A stretch of DNA of 51,078 nucleotides from Stenotrophomonas terrae. Lineage in GTDB: Bacteria > Pseudomonadota > Gammaproteobacteria > Xanthomonadales > Xanthomonadaceae. The notes beneath the pieces were generated by a model. That model ran no database searches and was not told the DNA's origin. It saw nothing but the letters and a program-made list of their open reading frames with translations. The stretch spans positions 1-51,078 of the forward strand of contig NZ_LDJJ01000068.1 in NCBI RefSeq assembly GCF_001431465.1, written 5' to 3'. Shown in pieces: positions 1 to 9,561 of this stretch. Made by a program: the position numbers and the translations under genes. The stretch's first letter is position 1. The number at the start of each line of letters is the position of its first letter.

Positions 1-96
1 CCAAAGCAAAAGCAAAAGCAGAAGCAAAAGCAGAAGCAAAAGCAGAAGCAGAAGCAAAAGCAGAAACCGAAGTCGAAGCCGAAGCCCAAAACCTTG
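1..96. repeat. Short-unit AAGC(A/G) repeat tract
   Basis: A purine-rich tandem tract of imperfect 6-bp units (aaagca, gaagca) runs from the window edge and decays into gaagcc/gaagtc units before position 96. It lies downstream of the gcvP terminator and probably extends beyond the left edge. It resembles the tracts at 15348-15480 and 50737-50890 in composition. Open reading frames through it are low-complexity and not credible genes. Confidence 0.8.
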
Positions 97-155
97 TCAT
101 CTGTGGTTTTCGCCGCTCCAGAAACATCCGGCGCTCCAGCTCCCCAATCAACACA

Positions 156-188
156 AAAAAACAGCCGGCTTTCGCCGGCTGTTTTCAT
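156..188 (-). terminator. Rho-independent terminator of gcvP
   Basis: A GC-rich hairpin (aacagccggc, short loop, gccggctgtt) is followed on the minus strand by a run of T residues (eight A on the plus strand). It lies 28 bases past the gcvP stop codon. The A tracts on both sides could let it act in both directions. Confidence 0.85.
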
Positions 189-215
189 TCACGCCATCAG
201 GCAATCAAGCCCCGA

Positions 216-3080
<2,865 letters not shown>

Positions 3081-3194
3081 GGCTGACGTCCGGAGAAGGC
3101 ATGCAGGGCAGGGGCGGTGGGCCAGGTCTGCCGCGCAGCCGCCCGGGTGCCGCATACGCGACACCACAGCCGGCAAGCTGGTGGCTTACCTCGC

Positions 3195-3383
3195 GCCCCT
3201 CTGTCCTTTTGCCTGAGAGTTTGGAAGCGACGCGACGAGGATCGTGCGCTTCGTGCACCTTCGGCGCCGGATTGAACCGGTCTCTCCAGAGTTTTGATAC
3301 GGGTGGTATCGGGCCTGAGCGATTACGGGCGTTTGCGCCTTCGGCAGCGGGGTGAACCGCTTCTCCCACCTTGTTCGTACAGC
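3195..3383 (-). promoter_or_regulatory. Tandem glycine riboswitch
   Basis: Read on the minus strand, the gcvP leader contains two similar aptamer-like blocks. Each has a 'ggagag/gggaga' start, a 'gccgaaggcgca' or 'gccgaaggtgca' core and a 'ctcagg' end. The second ends in 'ctcaggcaaaaggacag', the classic glycine-aptamer 3' signature. Two aptamers upstream of gcvP are the known arrangement for switches that turn expression on when glycine is abundant. No clear terminator hairpin was seen between aptamer 2 and the gcvP start (about 115 nt), so control could be translational or by a structure I could not resolve. Confidence 0.93.
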
Positions 3384-3389
3384 GGGCCG

Positions 3390-3418
3390 ATTATAGCCCG
3401 GTATGGCCCGGGGCAGAC
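3390..3418 (-). promoter_or_regulatory. Probable promoter of the gcvP leader
   Basis: A perfect minus-strand TATAAT (plus-strand attata at 3390-3395) lies just upstream of the first glycine aptamer, so transcription would begin near 3383. The hexamer 17 bp upstream (GTCTGC) is a poor -35 match, so the promoter may rely on an activator or an extended element. Confidence 0.55.
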
Positions 3419-3635
3419 CCGCGCGGCGGCTTGGATTACCATCTACGTCCCGGTTTCAAACGCGCGCCTTGCACGCGCACGGCCGGGCAGCCCGGAACCG
3501 CTACCTGAAGCGGATGAATGTCCGGACAAATTACCGCATCATGGCCGTGTGGCGCCGCCGGCGCCCAGCCCTGTTCATCTGGTCTCTCACCCCGCACCGG
3601 CCCCGCGCTGGTGCCGTTGCTGGTTACTGAACACC

Positions 3636-4856
3636 ATGGAAGCAAGCAAGCAGGTTTCATTGCGCCGTATCGCCTTGTTGGTGGCGGGGCTGTCGATGTT
3701 CGGCCCGTTCGCGATCGATGCGGTGTTCCCCGCGTTCCCGCAGATGGGTGCCGATCTGGGCGCCGACAAACTGGCCATGCAGCAGGTGATCAGCGTCTAC
3801 CTGCTGGCCTACGCGCTGATGAGCCTGGTGCATGGCGCGCTGTCCGACGCGCTGGGTCGCAAGGTGGTGATCATCGGCGGGCTGGTGGTGTTCATTGCCG
3901 CCTCGGTCGGCTGCGCACTTTCCACTGACATGGGCACGCTGCTGCTGTTCCGCTTCCTGCAGGGCCTGTCCGCTGGCGTGGGCTACATCATCGGCCGCGC
4001 GGTGATCCGCGATCTGTACGACGGCGATGACGCGCAGCGGCTGATGAGCCAGGTGTCGATGATTTTCTCCATTGCCCCGGCCATCGCCCCGATCATCGGC
4101 GGCTGGCTGCTGGGCTGGACGCACTGGCAGGGCATCTTCTGGTTCCTGGTCGGGTTCTCGGCACTGTTGCTGCTGATCACCTGCATCTGGCTGCCGGAAA
4201 CCCATCCGCCGCATGCGCGGCTGAGCCTGCACCCCAAGCGTCTGCTGCAGGACTACGTGAGCATCGGCGTGAATCCGCGCTTCCTGCGGTTGGCCCTGGC
4301 CGGCTCGCTGGGCTTCGGCGGGCTGTTCCTGTACATCGCCTCGGCGCCGGCCTTCGTGCTCGATCTGCTGCATATGAACGAGCGCCAGTTCGCCTGGTTG
4401 TTCATCCCCACCATCGGCGGCATGGCCTTGGGCGCCTATGCCTCCGGGCGTGCGGCAGGGCGGGTGGATGGCGCCCGCGCGGTGCGTATCGGCTACGGCT
4501 TCATGGCGGTGGCGGCGGTCTACAACATCAGCTACAACGCCTTCGCCACTGAAATGACGGTGCCGTGGGCGGTATTGCCGCTGACCCTGACCTCGTTCGG
4601 CGTGGCCTTGATCTTCCCGATCCTGACCCTGGCCATCCTCGACATGTACCCGCGCCAGCGTGGCACGGCCTCGTCGATGCAGGCCTTCAGCACCCTGGTC
4701 ACCAATGCCATCATCGCCGGCGTGCTTTCGCCGCTGCTCAGCCGCAGTGGCCTGACCCTGGCGATTGGCGCGGCCTTGTTCGCCTTTGGCAGCTGGGCAA
4801 TGTGGAAGTGGGAGCGCATCAGCCTGCGCGCCCAGCGCGCCGAGAACGCGTCCTGA
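3636..4856 (+). CDS. Bcr/CflA-family multidrug efflux MFS transporter
   Basis: This 406-residue inner-membrane protein has about twelve hydrophobic segments and the MFS motif A variant 'GALSDALGRK' in the loop after helix 2. The N-terminal phrase 'FGPFAIDAVFPAFPQMGADL' is typical of the drug:H+ antiporter Bcr/CflA group, which exports bicyclomycin, chloramphenicol and similar compounds. The frame is open from 3294, but the upstream part is arginine- and proline-rich and runs through the gcvP leader. The start at 3636 (MEASKQVSLRR) matches the family. The actual substrate cannot be inferred. Confidence 0.9.
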   Translation: MEASKQVSLRRIALLVAGLSMFGPFAIDAVFPAFPQMGADLGADKLAMQQVISVYLLAYALMSLVHGALSDALGRKVVIIGGLVVFIAASVGCALSTDMGTLLLFRFLQGLSAGVGYIIGRAVIRDLYDGDDAQRLMSQVSMIFSIAPAIAPIIGGWLLGWTHWQGIFWFLVGFSALLLLITCIWLPETHPPHARLSLHPKRLLQDYVSIGVNPRFLRLALAGSLGFGGLFLYIASAPAFVLDLLHMNERQFAWLFIPTIGGMALGAYASGRAAGRVDGARAVRIGYGFMAVAAVYNISYNAFATEMTVPWAVLPLTLTSFGVALIFPILTLAILDMYPRQRGTASSMQAFSTLVTNAIIAGVLSPLLSRSGLTLAIGAALFAFGSWAMWKWERISLRAQRAENAS

Positions 4857-4930
4857 CATGAATTTCTCCCCGTATCGGGGACAATAACCGCGCCGCCATC
4901 ACCGGCGGCCGTTCAAAGAGTGAACAACTG

Positions 4931-5347
4931 ATGTCGATCCAATCCAAAGGCCGCCGCGAGGCGAAGAAGAAGCTGGCCGAGCGCGAGCGCAACCAGGCCG
5001 AAGCCAATCCGCCGGCAAAGGCCAAGGTGGAGCCGCATGCCGAATTGCGCGACCAGCATCGCGCCTTGCTGGCCGGTATCGTCCGCCGTGATGGCGAATG
5101 GGTGCTGGGCATGGATGGCAAGATTGCCGGTGAGACCACCAGCGCTGCACGCGTGCTGGCCTTGATCATGCAGGCCGCCGAGTGGCACGAGAACAACGAA
5201 ACCCCGGTACGCCTGATGTATTCGGACGCGCTCAAGGACGCCGCGCATGCCGAAGCCGCCGAGCAGGGGGTCGATTTCGATACCTACCGCCGCAACCTTG
5301 CCGGCGAGCTGGGCGCGAAAGGCAAGGCTGCTGCCGGTACGCACTGA
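4931..5347 (+). CDS. Conserved hypothetical protein
   Basis: This 138-residue soluble protein has a highly charged N-terminus (MSIQSKGRREAKKKLAERER, probably helical and basic) followed by a mixed region with 'DQHRALLAGIVRRDGEWVL' and 'RLMYSDALKDAA'. I recognise no catalytic motif and it has no signal peptide or membrane helix. It lies 74 bases after the MFS gene and is followed by a strong hairpin, so it is either the last gene of that transcript or a short unit of its own. Codon use matches its neighbours, which supports it being real. Confidence 0.75.
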   Translation: MSIQSKGRREAKKKLAERERNQAEANPPAKAKVEPHAELRDQHRALLAGIVRRDGEWVLGMDGKIAGETTSAARVLALIMQAAEWHENNETPVRLMYSDALKDAAHAEAAEQGVDFDTYRRNLAGELGAKGKAAAGTH

Positions 5348-5369
5348 GCTTGCGCACAGGTTTGAAACC

Positions 5370-5396
5370 GACAAGGGCGCCATTGGCGCCCTTGTC
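5370..5396. terminator. Strong hairpin, likely terminator
   Basis: A perfect 12-bp stem (gacaagggcgcc / ggcgcccttgtc) with a 3-nt loop lies 22 bases after the stop of the hypothetical gene ending at 5347. It lacks a long T run, so termination is inferred from stem strength and position. Confidence 0.7.
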
Positions 5397-5438
5397 GTCT
5401 GTAACCGCTGGTGATGGCCCGATGGGCTGCGCCGCCTC

Positions 5439-5690
5439 TTGTAGAAGCGGCGTAAGCCGCGAAGCACGAACACGTTTGGTTGTGCTGCTTCTGGTCTACC
5501 GGTGAGGCCTCTGCCGAGCATGGCTCGGCACTACACGTTGGCGTGCGACGGGTGCAGCCCGGGTAAGCGCAGCGCACCCGGGAGCCGGAACTCCCGCTGG
5601 ATTTCAACGCTTCCCTGATTTGTCGCACCAATGCGAGATGGCGATTTCGTTCTGTCTTTCCCGGGCAAGTGTGGAGCTGCATGGCCTGTT
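5439..5690. repeat. Tandem duplication, copy A (REPs plus gene tail)
   Basis: This segment and the next (5691-5935) align almost end to end. The shared order is a 'gtag(a/g)agcggcg...gccgcgaagc' palindrome, the phrase 'tgctgcttctgg', a GTAG-type palindrome (gccgagcatggctcggc), a 'cccgggtaagcg...cgcacccggg' palindrome, and the 3' end of the lipoprotein gene. Copy A carries a decayed gene tail (see the pseudogene entry). The event duplicated the end of a gene together with its downstream REP elements. Confidence 0.85.
5603..5690 (-). pseudogene. Duplicated 3' fragment of the lipoprotein gene
   Basis: On the minus strand this stretch still encodes 'LARERQNEIAISHWCDKS' and ends with a stop codon at the same place as the intact gene at 5853-6041. 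It has lost the gene's start. It also lacks the 54 bases that in the intact gene lie between two copies of cccgggca (5909-5916 and 5963-5970), and one copy remains here at 5660-5667. That pattern fits a slippage deletion between the 8-bp repeats. Confidence 0.75.
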
Positions 5691-5935
5691 GTAGGAGCGG
5701 CGTAAGCCGCGAAGCACGTGCAGGTTTGGTGTGCTGCTTCTGGCCTACCGGTGAGGCCTCTGCCGAGCATGGCTCGACACTACAGGTTGGCGTGCGGCAG
5801 GCGTAGCCCGGGTAAGCGACGCGCACCCGGGAGCCGGAGTTCCTGCTGGATTTCAACGCACCGCTGATTTGTCGCACCAATGCGCGATGGCGATTTCGTT
5901 TTGTCTTTCCCGGGCAAGCGCGCAGTTTTCCTTGA
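5691..5935. repeat. Tandem duplication, copy B
   Basis: This is the second copy of the roughly 250-bp unit described for 5439-5690. It holds the same series of three palindrome types and, at 5853-5935, the authentic 3' end of the lipoprotein gene. The copies differ by scattered substitutions and small indels, so the duplication is not recent. Confidence 0.85.
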
Positions 5936-6041
5936 TGGCCGCGTCCTCTGCTTCGGATGGACCCCGGGCAGGCGCGGAGCTGCATGCCACCAGCATCAGC
6001 AATATCGATAGCACGACAGACATGCGGGTGAGTAATCTCAT
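5853..6041 (-). CDS. Small lipoprotein of unknown function
   Basis: The 62-residue product begins MRLLTRMSVVLSILLMLVAC, a typical lipoprotein signal peptide with an LVAC lipobox, so the mature part would be about 43 residues anchored by its N-terminal cysteine. The mature part is acidic then basic and contains two cysteines (in 'ENCALARE' and 'HWCDKS') that could form a disulfide. It starts 5 bases after the DoxX-like gene and is probably co-transcribed with it. The frame is open to 6161, but the lipobox supports the start at 6041. I do not recognise the family. Confidence 0.7.
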   Translation of the reverse strand: MRLLTRMSVVLSILLMLVACSSAPARGPSEAEDAAIKENCALARERQNEIAIAHWCDKSAVR

Positions 6042-6046
6042 CGACG

Positions 6047-6460
6047 TCAATGCGCTTTGCTGATGGGAGCCGTCTGGAAATTCCACAAGGGCCGCAGGCC
6101 TGCGCGATACAGCCACGCCAGCAAGCCCAGGTAGCACAGGTGAAATGTTCCCCACGGCCAATCGTGGTTGAGGAACAGGTGGAAGATGAAGATGCCAACC
6201 ACCAGCGGCGCGAGCACGACGATGCCCAGCGGAGCGGTGCGCCGGAACAGCAACAGTAGGCCGCCGGCAAGGCAGGCCGATGCGATCAGCGGATCAACGA
6301 TGCCGCTGTCGGTCAGCGCGGTGGTAAGCGCCTTGGCGGCAGGCGCTTCCTTGTGGTCCGGCCACGCGGTGCCGAACAATTTATAGGAGAACCAACTGGC
6401 GCCGACATAGATGTAGAAAAGCGCAAACAGCCAACGAGCAACCGCGATGATCCAGGTCAT
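6047..6460 (-). CDS. DoxX-like small membrane protein
   Basis: This 137-residue protein begins MTWIIAVARWLFALFYIYVG and has about four hydrophobic segments, with 'ASWFSYKLFG' and 'FHLFLNHDWPWGTFHLCYLG' between them. The size and the opening 'ARWLFALFYIYVGASWF' resemble the DoxX/DoxD-like family, members of which act in thiol or respiratory redox functions; the assignment is by appearance. The open frame extends upstream to 6649 but the earlier part is not membrane-like. It is divergent from the vWA gene, with which it shares a 254-bp intergenic region. Confidence 0.6.
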   Translation of the reverse strand: MTWIIAVARWLFALFYIYVGASWFSYKLFGTAWPDHKEAPAAKALTTALTDSGIVDPLIASACLAGGLLLLFRRTAPLGIVVLAPLVVGIFIFHLFLNHDWPWGTFHLCYLGLLAWLYRAGLRPLWNFQTAPISKAH

Positions 6461-6671
6461 GCCAGGTACTCCTGTTGTGCTGCCGGGCCAGCCCGGTCGC
6501 GGGTGAGGGGGCCATGGTTCGCAGCGCCCCGTTGTGGCGGATGGTAGCGCAGCCATGGCGACCTGACGCAGGGGCGATAGGCCGGTTTCGGCAGTTGCGA
6601 GCGGCTGCGTGGACGTGGCGGGTACGGGCAGGGCCTGGGGGGTCGTCAAAAGCCGCAGACGCAGTTATGGC

Positions 6672-6677
6672 TATAAT
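6672..6677 (+). promoter_or_regulatory. Candidate -10 box for the vWA-PP2C-kinase operon
   Basis: A perfect TATAAT lies 38 bases before the vWA start codon in the region divergent from the DoxX-like gene. No convincing -35 hexamer sits at 16-18 bp upstream, so the promoter may be weak or activator dependent. Confidence 0.4.
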
Positions 6678-6714
6678 CCGGCCACGACGTCCCCTGAGCA
6701 TGGAGGCACACCTG

Positions 6715-7395
6715 ATGTCTGTTGCAGCTATTCCTGATGTATCGCTGGTTGATAACAGCGAGCAGCGCACGCCCTTGATTCTGGTGCTGGATTGTTCCGG
6801 CAGCATGAGCGGGGAACCCATTGCGCAATTGAATGCCGGGCTGAAGCTGCTGGAGCAGGAGCTGAAAGGCGATGTGATCGCCGCCAAGCGCGTTCGCGTG
6901 CTGCTGATCGAATACGGCGACATGGACAATGCGGCGATCACCGGTGACTGGTGTGACGCGATGGATTTCAGCGCGCCCGAGCTTTCTGCCAACGGCACCA
7001 CGCCGACCGGCGCGGCGGTGGAGCTGGCCTTGCAGGAAATCGAAGACGAGAAGGCGCGCTTCCGCCAGGCCGGGGTGGCCTATACGCGGCCTTGGCTGTT
7101 CCTGATGTCCGATGGCAACCCCACCGATGCCTGGGAAGCCGTGGCCGAGCGCTGCCGCGATGCCGAGCAGCAGAACAAGGTGGCGGTGTTCCCGATTGGT
7201 GTGGGCAACGCCGATATGGCTGTGCTTGGCCAGTTCAGCCGCAATGGCGAGCGCGGCGTGAAGCGCCTGCAGGGCTTGCAGTTCAAGGAACTGTTCATGT
7301 GGCTCAGTGCCAGCATGCGGGTGGTGTCCAACTCCACGCCCGGTGGCCAGGTACAGCTGCCGTCGACCGATAGCTGGTCGCACGTGACGGTTTGA
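6715..7395 (+). CDS. TerY-like von Willebrand factor A domain protein
   Basis: This 226-residue cytoplasmic protein is essentially one vWA domain. The metal-ion-dependent adhesion site is intact: 'DCSGSM' (D26, S28, S30), Thr in 'GTTPTGAA' (about residues 95-100) and Asp133 in 'LMSDGNPTDAW'. The fold and size match TerY-type vWA proteins of tellurite/stress-response loci. GGAGG at 6702-6706 fixes the start at 6715 rather than the in-frame ATG at 6700. The next gene begins within a few bases of its stop. In TerY triads the vWA protein is thought to be a binding partner or target of the paired kinase and phosphatase. Confidence 0.9.
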   Translation: MSVAAIPDVSLVDNSEQRTPLILVLDCSGSMSGEPIAQLNAGLKLLEQELKGDVIAAKRVRVLLIEYGDMDNAAITGDWCDAMDFSAPELSANGTTPTGAAVELALQEIEDEKARFRQAGVAYTRPWLFLMSDGNPTDAWEAVAERCRDAEQQNKVAVFPIGVGNADMAVLGQFSRNGERGVKRLQGLQFKELFMWLSASMRVVSNSTPGGQVQLPSTDSWSHVTV

Positions 7396-7397
7396 AC

Positions 7398-8153
7398 ATG
7401 GGCTGGCGGGTGATGGCCGCATCGGCCACGGGGCGCTCCCATCTTGATCGCGGGCAGCCATGCCAGGACGCGTTCGCATCGGCTTACGCAGGGCGCGTGC
7501 TGGTTGCGGCGGTCTGTGATGGCGCAGGCTCGGCCACGCATAGTGATACGGGCGCGAAGACGGTGTCCACGGCAGTGGTGGCGGCGATTGCCGCGCATCG
7601 CCAGCTGGGCGGCAATCCTGCTGCGCTGTCGGTGGATGCGCTGCGCACAATCATCGAGGCGGCGATCATCGATGCCCGCGAGCAACTGGCCAGTATGGCT
7701 GCGGGCAAACAGCTGACACTGGCCGATCACGCCTGCACCCTGGTCGGGGTTGTGGCCGACGCCGGCGGCGGCTGGTTCTTCCATGTGGGCGACGGTGTTG
7801 CGGCATGCGAGTTTGCGCCGCCGCAGGCGCCGGCGGTATCGCTGCCGGCCAATGGCGAATACGCCAACGAGACCTGGTTCGTCACCGGTGGCAATTGGCG
7901 TGAGCAGCTGCGGCTGACCCGCTTTGAGGGGCGCGTGCAGGCCGTGGTGCTGATGTCCGATGGCGTGCAGCCGTTTGCGATGACACGCGATGGCAGTGGC
8001 CTGTTCCAGCCCTTCATCGCACCGGTACTGCGCTATCTGGGCGGTGTGGATGCCGCCCATGGCAGCCAGGCCTTGCAGGCGACGCTGTCCGATCCGCGCA
8101 CCGATCACATCACCGGCGACGACAAGACGTTGCTGGTGGCGCTGCCGGTCTAG
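7398..8153 (+). CDS. PP2C-family protein serine/threonine phosphatase
   Basis: The 251-residue protein has the PP2C metal-binding motifs in order: 'HLDRGQPCQDAF' (D24), 'AAVCDGAGSATHSDTGA' (D41-G42), 'HVGDGVAACEF' (about 129-133), 'VLMSDGVQPF' (D188-G189) and 'GDDKTLLVAL' near the end (D241-D242). The expected reaction is metal-dependent dephosphorylation of Ser/Thr phosphoproteins in the cytoplasm, most simply reversing the kinase encoded next. A TTG at 7392 overlapping the vWA stop is an alternative start; the ATG at 7398 is preferred. Such short, domain-only PP2Cs are the usual middle member of the vWA-PP2C-kinase triad. Confidence 0.92.
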   Translation: MGWRVMAASATGRSHLDRGQPCQDAFASAYAGRVLVAAVCDGAGSATHSDTGAKTVSTAVVAAIAAHRQLGGNPAALSVDALRTIIEAAIIDAREQLASMAAGKQLTLADHACTLVGVVADAGGGWFFHVGDGVAACEFAPPQAPAVSLPANGEYANETWFVTGGNWREQLRLTRFEGRVQAVVLMSDGVQPFAMTRDGSGLFQPFIAPVLRYLGGVDAAHGSQALQATLSDPRTDHITGDDKTLLVALPV

Positions 8154-8157
8154 GCGC

Positions 8158-9561
8158 ATGGCCGCACAAGCCGGCGACACCATCTACGACGAGCAGCGTA
8201 CGCCGCTGACGCTGGGCCGGCTGCTCAAGAGCGGTGGTGCGGGCAGCGTGTTCCTGATCAAGGAACGCCCGCTCGAAGTCGCCAAGCTCTATCACTCCGA
8301 CAAGGGTGGCCAGGTCTACGAGCGCAAGGTACGGGCGATGCTGGAGCTGCGCCCGGACCTGCCCGATGTTGAGGACAAGGGCGTGCGTCAGGTGCAGATT
8401 GCCTGGCCCACCGGCCTGCTGCGCGACAAGGCGCGGGGGTTTCTGGGTTTCACCATGCCGGTGTTGGATGTCGCCGCAACCAGTGATCTGGAACACGTAC
8501 TGCAGGAGCGGCAGGCGCGTGAGGAGGGCTTGCCGACCGCGTTGGGCCCGAAGATGACGCTGGCCGCCAATCTGGCGGTGATGCTGGCTGCGTTGCATGA
8601 GCGCCAGCATTACGTGGTAGATCTGAAGCCGCTCAATGTGCGCTTCTATCGCAAGTCCCTGTTCATCGCGATGCTGGATTGCGATGGCTTCAGCATCCAG
8701 GGCAAGGGCGAACGTTTTCTGTCCGAGCAAGTCACCACCGACTACCTGGCTGCCGAATTCCAGCAGCGCGGCGTCGCCGCCGGCGAGGAAGAGGCGCAGG
8801 ACAGGTTTGCATTGGCGGTGATGGTGTTCCAGCTGCTCAACTCGGGCCTGCATCCCTATAGCGGCAGGCCCAATGGCGCGACGCTACCCAGTGATCTGCC
8901 GGGGCGGATTGCCGCCCATCTCTATCCTTATGCGCAGGGCAGTGGCGATACGCGGATCCTGCCATCGCCGGTCAGTGGCCATGCGGCATTTCCAGCCGAG
9001 CTGCGTGACATGTTCGACCGCGCGTTCGCCAGCCAGGCCCGGCGGCGACCGGCCGCGGCCGAATGGTCGTCGCTGCTGCTGCGCTATGCGCGGCGCAGCA
9101 ACGGCTTGTTGGTGAAGTGCGTAAGGGACGGCTCGCATCAGCATTTCGATGGCATGCCGTGCGCGGGCTGTGCGCGTGCCGAGTTGCTGGCGAGCAGCGC
9201 ACGTGCCGCGCAGACCCGGGCAAGGCAGACGACGCCGGCCGGCAGAAAAACGACGCGCACGACACGCCGGACCCGCGCAGCCACGCCCAATGTCGCTGCC
9301 GCCTTGACCGCAGCTGCGCCTGCGGCACCGGCGACACAGCCGGTTGGGCTGGGCATGCGGGTGTTCTTTGCGGTGATCGGGCCGGTGCTGTTGGGCTGGG
9401 CCACCACCTGGGGAATGACGGCCTATCGTGACTACTTGGCGGACAAGGATCCGGGCTGGTGGTTGACCCTGGGGCTGGGCTTCCAGAGCGGCCTGCTGCT
9501 GGCTGCGGTGTTGTTGTTCCTCGTCTGCGTGCCGGTGTTGATTTTGAGCAAGCGGCCATGA
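8158..9561 (+). CDS. Membrane-anchored Ser/Thr protein kinase of the TerY-P triad
   Basis: In this 467-residue protein, residues 15-310 form the kinase domain. It shows a glycine loop 'LLKSGGAGSVFLI', the ATP lysine in 'EVAKLY' (K43), a catalytic loop 'VVDLKPLNVRF' (D155, K157, N160) lacking the usual HRD histidine-arginine, and 'LDCDGFSI' in place of DFG, as in the divergent 'DxDSF' kinases of triads. 'RRRPAAAEWSSLL' closes the domain. A Cys/His cluster follows (C321, H327/H329, C335, C338; possible zinc ribbon), then a basic Arg/Thr-rich linker (about 350-375) and two hydrophobic helices (about 400-423 and 435-463). It starts 4 bases after the phosphatase stop. Confidence 0.9.
   Translation: MAAQAGDTIYDEQRTPLTLGRLLKSGGAGSVFLIKERPLEVAKLYHSDKGGQVYERKVRAMLELRPDLPDVEDKGVRQVQIAWPTGLLRDKARGFLGFTMPVLDVAATSDLEHVLQERQAREEGLPTALGPKMTLAANLAVMLAALHERQHYVVDLKPLNVRFYRKSLFIAMLDCDGFSIQGKGERFLSEQVTTDYLAAEFQQRGVAAGEEEAQDRFALAVMVFQLLNSGLHPYSGRPNGATLPSDLPGRIAAHLYPYAQGSGDTRILPSPVSGHAAFPAELRDMFDRAFASQARRRPAAAEWSSLLLRYARRSNGLLVKCVRDGSHQHFDGMPCAGCARAELLASSARAAQTRARQTTPAGRKTTRTTRRTRAATPNVAAALTAAAPAAPATQPVGLGMRVFFAVIGPVLLGWATTWGMTAYRDYLADKDPGWWLTLGLGFQSGLLLAAVLLFLVCVPVLILSKRP

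Noticed and set aside
3081..3176. Longer gcvP N-terminus
   Set aside because: The extra 32 residues resemble translated leader (Cys, Arg, Pro-rich) and gcvP proteins begin near [10 protein letters not shown].
3294..3635. N-terminal extension of the MFS transporter from the open frame start
   Set aside because: The added residues are Arg/Pro-rich, antisense to the glycine riboswitch, and unlike the family; the start at 3636 gives a normal N-terminus.
6715..9561. Known anti-phage system of vWA/PP2C/kinase type
   Set aside because: The three families also occur in stress loci and no nuclease, helicase or other effector is linked; a defence role cannot be supported from sequence.
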